From Erwinia oleae (GTDB lineage: Bacteria; Pseudomonadota; Gammaproteobacteria; Enterobacterales; Enterobacteriaceae): 64,000 bases of DNA. Below are positions 59,264-64,000 of this stretch, piece by piece. Position 1 is the stretch's first letter; each line of letters opens with the position of its first letter. The position numbers were made by a program, and so were the translations under genes. The stretch spans positions 44,996 through 108,995 of the forward strand of contig NZ_JNVB01000004.1 in assembly GCF_000770305.1 (NCBI RefSeq). Reading direction: 5' to 3'. Below the pieces are notes generated by a model, which was not told the DNA's origin, ran no database searches, and saw only the letters and a list, made by a program, of their open reading frames with translations.

Positions 59264-61294
59264 ATGAGCAAAGTCTTTAAACTCAACTCCGATTTTAAAC
59301 CTTCCGGCGACCAGCCTGAGGCTATCCGTCGTCTGAAAGAGGGGCTGGAGGATGGGCTGGCTCATCAGACGCTGCTGGGCGTAACCGGCTCAGGAAAAAC
59401 CTTTACCGTGGCGAACGTCATTGCCGCCCTTAATCGCCCGACGATGGTGCTGGCACCGAATAAAACCCTGGCGGCGCAGCTCTATGGCGAAATGAAAGAG
59501 TTTTTCCCGGATAACGCGGTGGAATACTTCGTTTCCTACTACGACTATTATCAGCCTGAAGCTTACGTCCCCAGTTCAGATACCTTTATCGAGAAAGATG
59601 CTTCGGTGAACGAGCATATCGAACAGATGCGTCTCTCTGCCACTAAGGCTCTGCTGGAGCGTCGCGACGTGGTGGTGGTGGCGTCAGTGTCGGCAATCTA
59701 TGGTCTTGGCGATCCCGATCTTTACCTGAAAATGATGCTGCATCTGACGCGCGGCATGGTGATCGATCAGCGTGCCATTCTGCGCCGCCTTGCCGAGTTG
59801 CAGTACACCCGCAACGATCAGGCTTTCCAGCGCGGCACCTTCCGCGTGCGCGGCGAAGTGATCGATATCTTCCCGGCGGAATCGGATGAATACGCCCTGC
59901 GCGTGGAGCTGTTCGATGAAGAAGTGGAGCGGTTGTCGATTTTCGATCCGCTGACCGGCCACATTGATTCGGTGATCCCGCGTTATACCATCTATCCCAA
60001 AACGCATTACGTCACGCCGCGCGAGCGCATTCTTCAGGCCATGGAAGACATCAAGGTTGAACTGGTCGAGCGTAAAAAAACGCTGCTGGAGAATAACAAA
60101 CTGCTGGAAGAGCAGCGCATTTCGCAGCGCACGCAGTTCGATCTGGAGATGATGAACGAGCTGGGTTACTGCTCCGGTATCGAAAACTACTCGCGTTACC
60201 TGTCAGGTCGCGGACCGGGCGAAGCGCCGCCAACGCTCTTTGACTACCTTCCTGCCGACGGGCTGCTGGTCGTCGATGAGTCGCACGTTACCATTCCACA
60301 GATTGGCGGCATGTATCGCGGCGACCGCGCGCGTAAAGAGACGCTGGTTGAGTATGGCTTTCGTCTGCCCTCCGCGCTGGATAACCGCCCGATGAAATTT
60401 GAAGAGTTCGAAGCGCTGGCGCCGCAGACGATTTACGTTTCCGCCACGCCGGGCAACTATGAACTGGAGAAATCCGGCGGTGAGGTCATCGATCAGGTGG
60501 TGAGGCCAACCGGCCTGCTCGATCCGCTGATTGAGGTGCGTCCGGTCACCACTCAGGTGGACGATCTGCTGTCAGAGATCCGTAAGCGCGTGGCCATTAA
60601 CGAGCGCGTGCTGGTGACGGTACTGACCAAGCGCATGGCGGAGGATCTTACCGAATATCTCACTGAACACGGCGAGCGGGTGCGCTATCTGCACTCCGAC
60701 ATTGATACCGTGGAGCGCGTTGAAATCATCCGTGATTTGCGCCTTGGCGAGTTCGACGTGCTGGTGGGGATTAACCTGCTGAGGGAAGGGCTGGATATGC
60801 CTGAAGTGTCGCTGGTGGCGATTCTGGACGCCGACAAAGAGGGCTTCCTGCGTTCCGAGCGCTCGCTGATCCAGACCATCGGCCGCGCAGCGCGTAATAT
60901 CAACGGCAAAGCGATATTATACGGCGACAAAATTACGCCGTCGATGGCGCGGGCTATTGATGAAACCGAACGTCGTCGCGAGAAACAGACCATCTACAAC
61001 GCGGAAAACGGCATCGTGCCGCAGGGCCTCAACAAGAAAATCGCTGATATTCTCGAACTGGGTCAGGGGCTTAACAAACTCAACAAAAACAAAGGCCGCG
61101 GCAGCAAGTCGGCCCGCGATATCGTTGAGGATGACAGCACTTACCTGGCGCTGACGCCGCAGGCACTCCAGAAGAAAATCCGCGAACTGGAAGCGAAAAT
61201 GCAGCAGCATGCGCAGAACCTTGAGTTTGAAGAGGCGGCGCACGTTCGCGATCAGCTCCACGAGGCGCGCGAGCTGTTTATCGCCGCGTCCTGA
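59264..61294 (+). CDS. uvrB: Excinuclease ABC subunit B
   Basis: A 676-residue helicase-like damage-verification protein (E. coli: 673). Walker A GVTGSGKT at 39-46, the beta-hairpin region [53 protein letters not shown], helicase motifs ([16 protein letters not shown]) and the C-terminal UVR domain ([12 protein letters not shown]) that binds UvrC. It loads after UvrA in nucleotide excision repair. ATG 59264 ([21 protein letters not shown]) matches E. coli; the open frame upstream crosses the SOS box. Confidence 0.97.
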   Translation: MSKVFKLNSDFKPSGDQPEAIRRLKEGLEDGLAHQTLLGVTGSGKTFTVANVIAALNRPTMVLAPNKTLAAQLYGEMKEFFPDNAVEYFVSYYDYYQPEAYVPSSDTFIEKDASVNEHIEQMRLSATKALLERRDVVVVASVSAIYGLGDPDLYLKMMLHLTRGMVIDQRAILRRLAELQYTRNDQAFQRGTFRVRGEVIDIFPAESDEYALRVELFDEEVERLSIFDPLTGHIDSVIPRYTIYPKTHYVTPRERILQAMEDIKVELVERKKTLLENNKLLEEQRISQRTQFDLEMMNELGYCSGIENYSRYLSGRGPGEAPPTLFDYLPADGLLVVDESHVTIPQIGGMYRGDRARKETLVEYGFRLPSALDNRPMKFEEFEALAPQTIYVSATPGNYELEKSGGEVIDQVVRPTGLLDPLIEVRPVTTQVDDLLSEIRKRVAINERVLVTVLTKRMAEDLTEYLTEHGERVRYLHSDIDTVERVEIIRDLRLGEFDVLVGINLLREGLDMPEVSLVAILDADKEGFLRSERSLIQTIGRAARNINGKAILYGDKITPSMARAIDETERRREKQTIYNAENGIVPQGLNKKIADILELGQGLNKLNKNKGRGSKSARDIVEDDSTYLALTPQALQKKIRELEAKMQQHAQNLEFEEAAHVRDQLHEARELFIAAS

Positions 61295-61298
61295 GTGC

Positions 61299-61318
61299 GG
61301 CGCGGCATCTGCCGCGCC
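61299..61318. terminator. GC-rich hairpin between uvrB and ybhK
   Basis: Perfect 8-bp stem GGCGCGGC/GCCGCGCC with loop ATCT, five bases after the uvrB stop and between convergent genes. It has no T-tract, so a terminator role is tentative. Confidence 0.5.
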
Positions 61319-61326
61319 CGCCACCT

Positions 61327-62235
61327 TCAGCCAATGGACTGGATCGCGTGTTCCAGCGCGTTGTGCAGCAGCTGACGGTCATGACGATAGGGAATATCAG
61401 CAGCGTCAAGCGGTTCCTGAATAATTAACCGATCGCCCACGCCCTGCGTGTTCACGTGCGGGCCAATCACCACCGCATCGATCACTTTTTTGCCGATGGC
61501 TTTTTCCATTATCGCAAGCTTATCAGCCAGCGTCAGACGCGCAGCAGCAGGGCTGAGTTCTTTTCCGAGGTTGCCGATAAATACCATGGTGGCGGGCGTG
61601 CGGCGCAGCGCCTGCGCCATATCCGGCATCAGCAGCACTGGCATCAGGCTGGTGTAAAAGCTACCGGGGCCGATCAGAATTAAATCTGCTTCGCCTACTG
61701 CCTCAATCGCCTCGCGCGTGGCGTTAACCGTGGGCGAAAGCCGGAGCGACTGTGGCGCGTTGTGCATCTGGTCGATGGCCGTTTCGCCATAAATCATGTT
61801 GCCTTCGTCGTCGATCGCCAACAGATCGACCGGCTGCTCCGACATCGGGATCAAAAAGGCATCGACCTTGAGCAGATTGCGGATCAAATTAATCGCTTCA
61901 ACCGGGCGGACGCTGAGGTGATCCAGCGCCTTCAGCATCAGGTTGCCAAGGTTGTGTCCCGCCAGTTCGCCGTTCCCGGCAAAGCGATATTCAAACATGG
62001 CCGACGCCACGCTGGGCTCGGTGATGAGCTGATTCAGACAGTTGCGCATATCGCCCCAGGCAATGCCGCCCTCAGAACGCCGGATACGCCCGGTGGAACC
62101 GCCATTGTCCGTGGTGGTGACTACGCCGGTCAGTCGTGAACCGAGAGTAGAAAGTGCCGACATGACGCGGCCCAGACCATGTCCGCCGCCGATGGCCACA
62201 ACGCGATCGAGATCGGCTAAAGTGCGATTGCGCAT
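61327..62235 (-). CDS. ybhK: YvcK/CofD-family protein YbhK
   Basis: A 302-residue member of the YvcK/gluconeogenesis factor family (E. coli YbhK). [17 protein letters not shown] near the N-terminus, [28 protein letters not shown] and [20 protein letters not shown] are conserved nucleotide-sugar-binding segments. B. subtilis YvcK affects cell shape and gluconeogenic growth; the role in enterobacteria is poorly known. RBS AAGGAGATTT. Divergent from moaA. Confidence 0.93.
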   Translation of the reverse strand: MRNRTLADLDRVVAIGGGHGLGRVMSALSTLGSRLTGVVTTTDNGGSTGRIRRSEGGIAWGDMRNCLNQLITEPSVASAMFEYRFAGNGELAGHNLGNLMLKALDHLSVRPVEAINLIRNLLKVDAFLIPMSEQPVDLLAIDDEGNMIYGETAIDQMHNAPQSLRLSPTVNATREAIEAVGEADLILIGPGSFYTSLMPVLLMPDMAQALRRTPATMVFIGNLGKELSPAAARLTLADKLAIMEKAIGKKVIDAVVIGPHVNTQGVGDRLIIQEPLDAADIPYRHDRQLLHNALEHAIQSIG

Positions 62236-62333
62236 AAATCTCCTTTAGTGATGTAACGGTAAATTGACCCGGCGCAACACAGCGGGTCGTCGACTATTTT
62301 ACCTTATCGTGCAGGGAAAAAGCGGTTAAAATA

Positions 62334-62357
62334 CGATATATAGCAAAATATACAACG
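62334..62357. promoter_or_regulatory. Candidate ModE site upstream of moaA
   Basis: A 24-bp element with CGATATAT at one end and ATACAACG at the other, the same length and form as the modA ModE box. It lies just upstream of a candidate promoter (TGGTAA, 17 bp, TAGAAT at 62369-62397). ModE activates moaA in E. coli. Confidence 0.55.
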
Positions 62358-62427
62358 AAAGGTCGTTCTGGTAACCCGTTCGCATTCGCGGTAGAATTTT
62401 CGCAACCTGTTCTACCGAAAATCGGTA

Positions 62428-62530
62428 AAACACACTTAGCCTGGACAGCCTACGTCGCATGATATGGAGGCCAGGCCGCAACAATTTTGTTGCCAGGGTG
62501 CAGAAAGAAATGCCTGCATCCCCCGTATTT
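62428..62530 (+). ncRNA. Moco RNA motif (riboswitch) in the moaA leader
   Basis: The leader carries the hallmarks of the E. coli moaA Moco motif: ACACACTTAGCCT, TGGAGGCCAGGCC, a variable hairpin GCAACA/TGTTGC (about 62478-62492), and GCAGAAAGAAATGCCTGCATCC with a GNRA-receptor-like internal part. It ends just before GGAAAGGTG, the moaA ribosome-binding site. In E. coli this element lowers moa expression when molybdenum cofactor is abundant. Exact ends are approximate. Confidence 0.85.
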
Positions 62531-62544
62531 GGAAAGGTGTTCTG

Positions 62545-63531
62545 GTGCCACAATTTACTGACAGCTTCGATCGCCGTTTTTATTATCTGCGGCTGTCGAT
62601 CACCGACGTGTGCAATTTTCGTTGCAACTATTGCCTGCCCGACGGCTACAAACCGCACGGCACGGCCAACAAAAGCTTCCTGTCGCTGGATGAAATCCGT
62701 CGCGTCACGCGCGCCTTTGCGGCTGCGGGCACGGAGAAAGTCCGTCTGACCGGCGGCGAGCCCACGCTTCGCCGCGACTTCACCGACATCATTGCCGCCG
62801 TGCGTGAAAACGCCGCGATCCGCCAGCTGGCGGTGACCACCAACGGCTATCGTCTGGCGCGTGACGTGGCGAAATGGCGCGATGCGGGCCTGACCGCGCT
62901 CAACGTCAGCATCGACAGTCTCGATGCGCGGCAGTTTCACGCCATCACCGGACAGGACAAATTTCATCAGGTAATGAGCGGCATCGATGCCGCTTTCGAG
63001 GCTGGTTTCAGCAAGGTCAAAGTGAATACCGTGCTGATGCGCGATGTCAACCACCGCAGCCTGGACACCTTCCTCGACTGGATCCGCAGCCGCCCGATTC
63101 AACTGCGCTTTATTGAGCTGATGGAAACCGGCGACGGCGGCGCGCTGTTTCGCAAATACCATATTTCCGGCGAGGTGATCCGCGATCGCCTGCTGATGCA
63201 GGGCTGGACGCAGCAGGCCCGCGCGCGCAGCGACGGCCCTGCGCAGGTATTTCGCCATCCGGACTATCAGGGCGAAATCGGCCTGATCATGCCTTACGAG
63301 AAAGATTTTTGCGCCAGCTGCAATCGCCTGCGCGTATCGGCCACCGGCAAGCTGCATCTGTGTCTGTTTGGCGACGGCGGCGTTTCGCTCCGCGATCTGC
63401 TTCAGTCCGACGACCAGCAGACGCAGCTTCAGGCACGCATCGCCGCCAGCCTGCACAGCAAGAAGCAGACGCATTTCCTGCATCAGGGCAATACCGGCGT
63501 CACGCAAAATCTCTCATTCATTGGCGGTTAA
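62545..63531 (+). CDS. moaA: GTP 3',8-cyclase
   Basis: A 328-residue radical SAM enzyme (E. coli: 329). Cys23, Cys27 and Cys30 (CNFRCNYC) bind the SAM cluster; the second cluster uses Cys in [23 protein letters not shown]. The protein ends in the conserved GG (SFIGG). It converts GTP to the cyclic precursor in the first step of Moco synthesis. GTG 62545 ([17 protein letters not shown]) follows AAAGGTG at five bases; the open frame upstream is the riboswitch. Confidence 0.97.
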   Translation: MPQFTDSFDRRFYYLRLSITDVCNFRCNYCLPDGYKPHGTANKSFLSLDEIRRVTRAFAAAGTEKVRLTGGEPTLRRDFTDIIAAVRENAAIRQLAVTTNGYRLARDVAKWRDAGLTALNVSIDSLDARQFHAITGQDKFHQVMSGIDAAFEAGFSKVKVNTVLMRDVNHRSLDTFLDWIRSRPIQLRFIELMETGDGGALFRKYHISGEVIRDRLLMQGWTQQARARSDGPAQVFRHPDYQGEIGLIMPYEKDFCASCNRLRVSATGKLHLCLFGDGGVSLRDLLQSDDQQTQLQARIAASLHSKKQTHFLHQGNTGVTQNLSFIGG

Positions 63532-63545
63532 TAAGGAACGTAATA

Positions 63546-64000
63546 ATGGCTAAACCCGCAGCAGAATTCATTCCGCTTAACGCAGCGGTGCTGACGATTT
63601 CCGACAGCCGCGACGCGGCCAGCGACACCTCCGGCGACTATTTTCGCGAAGCCCTCACCGACGCGGGGCATCACGTATTCGATCGCGCCCTGGTGAAAGA
63701 TGACCGCTACCGCATCCGTGCGGTGGTCTCCAGCTGGATTGCCAGCAGCGACGTACAGGTGGTGCTGATTAACGGCGGCACCGGTTTTCACAGTAAAAAC
63801 AGCACGCCGGAAGCGCTTCTGCCGCTGTTTGACCGCGAGATAGACGGCTTTGGCGAACTGTTTCGCATGGTTTCCTGGGAGGAGATCGGCAGCGCCACGC
63901 TGCAATCGCGTGCGGTGGCCGGGCTGGCGAATCAGACGCTGATTTTCGCCGTGCCGGGCTCGACCGGCGCCTGCCAGAGCGCGTGGGAGCAGATCATCAT
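63546..64000 (+). CDS. moaB: Molybdenum cofactor biosynthesis protein B (C-terminus beyond the window)
   Basis: The first 151 codons of a MoaB-like protein (E. coli: 170 residues). NAAVLTISDSRDAASDTSGDYF, VLINGGTGFHSKNSTPEALLPLFDREIDGFGELFR and VFAVPGSTGACQSAWEQII are the MoCF-fold signature. Homologues adenylate molybdopterin, though in E. coli MogA performs this and MoaB is dispensable. RBS AAGGAACG; it begins 14 bp after moaA. No frame break before the window edge. Confidence 0.96.
   Translation, partial: MAKPAAEFIPLNAAVLTISDSRDAASDTSGDYFREALTDAGHHVFDRALVKDDRYRIRAVVSSWIASSDVQVVLINGGTGFHSKNSTPEALLPLFDREIDGFGELFRMVSWEEIGSATLQSRAVAGLANQTLIFAVPGSTGACQSAWEQII

Overview
The window is a chromosomal segment of a gammaproteobacterium of the order Enterobacterales. 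Gene order follows the E. coli ybgA-to-moaB region almost gene for gene: ybgA-phrB-ybgI-pxpBCA-nei-gltA-sdhCDAB-sucABCD, cydABX-ybgE, ybgC-tolQRAB-pal-cpoB-tRNA-Lys-nadA-pnuC-zitB-ybgS-aroG-gpmA-gal-modFE-acrZ-modABC-ybhA-pgl-ybhB-bioABFCD-uvrB-ybhK-moaAB. Several departures fit the Erwiniaceae (Pantoea/Erwinia/Mixta-like) better than Escherichia: galTKM has no galE, DUF969-DUF979-pcp is inserted in the pxp operon, and an ABC ATPase sits between bioD and uvrB. The family call is inference; no marker gene was compared by alignment.

Region 1 (1-9.8 kb) is partly accessory. It holds a secreted sulfatase (cut by the window edge), a TudS-like/DUF1722 protein with a photolyase, and a six-gene 5-oxoproline (pyroglutamate) unit. 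In that unit Pcp would release pyroglutamate, DUF969/DUF979 would transport it, and PxpABC would hydrolyse it to glutamate. Region 2 (9.8-25 kb) is central respiration: divergent gltA and sdhCDAB, sucABCD, then cytochrome bd oxidase cydABX-ybgE. Region 3 (25-31 kb) is the Tol-Pal envelope system.

Region 4 (30.9-34 kb) has three identical tRNA-Lys(UUU) genes separated by structured repeats that each end in a copy of the tRNA 3' end. Next comes a divergent alkylation-repair pair, an AdaA-AraC-AlkA fusion and an Ogt-type methyltransferase, around a symmetric candidate operator. Region 5 (34-43 kb) covers NAD synthesis and salvage (nadA, pnuC), zinc efflux (zitB), ybgS, aroG, gpmA and galTKM with two GalR/GalS-type operators. 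Region 6 (43-50 kb) is molybdate regulation and uptake (modF, modE, modABC) with acrZ, ybhA and pgl.

Region 7 (50-64 kb) has a three-gene unit of a CurA-like reductase, a DJ-1/PfpI protein and ybhB; the divergent biotin operon with its BirA operator; the orphan UrtE-like ATPase with a degenerate signature motif; uvrB with LexA-like and DnaA-like sites upstream; ybhK; and moaA behind a Moco RNA motif, with moaB cut by the window end. ModE-type sites occur at both modA and moaA, linking molybdate sensing, uptake and cofactor synthesis inside one window.

Most of the window is conserved core genome. I found no insertion sequence, prophage, integrase, CRISPR array or rRNA gene. All functional names come from reading the sequence and recalling family members; no database search was run.
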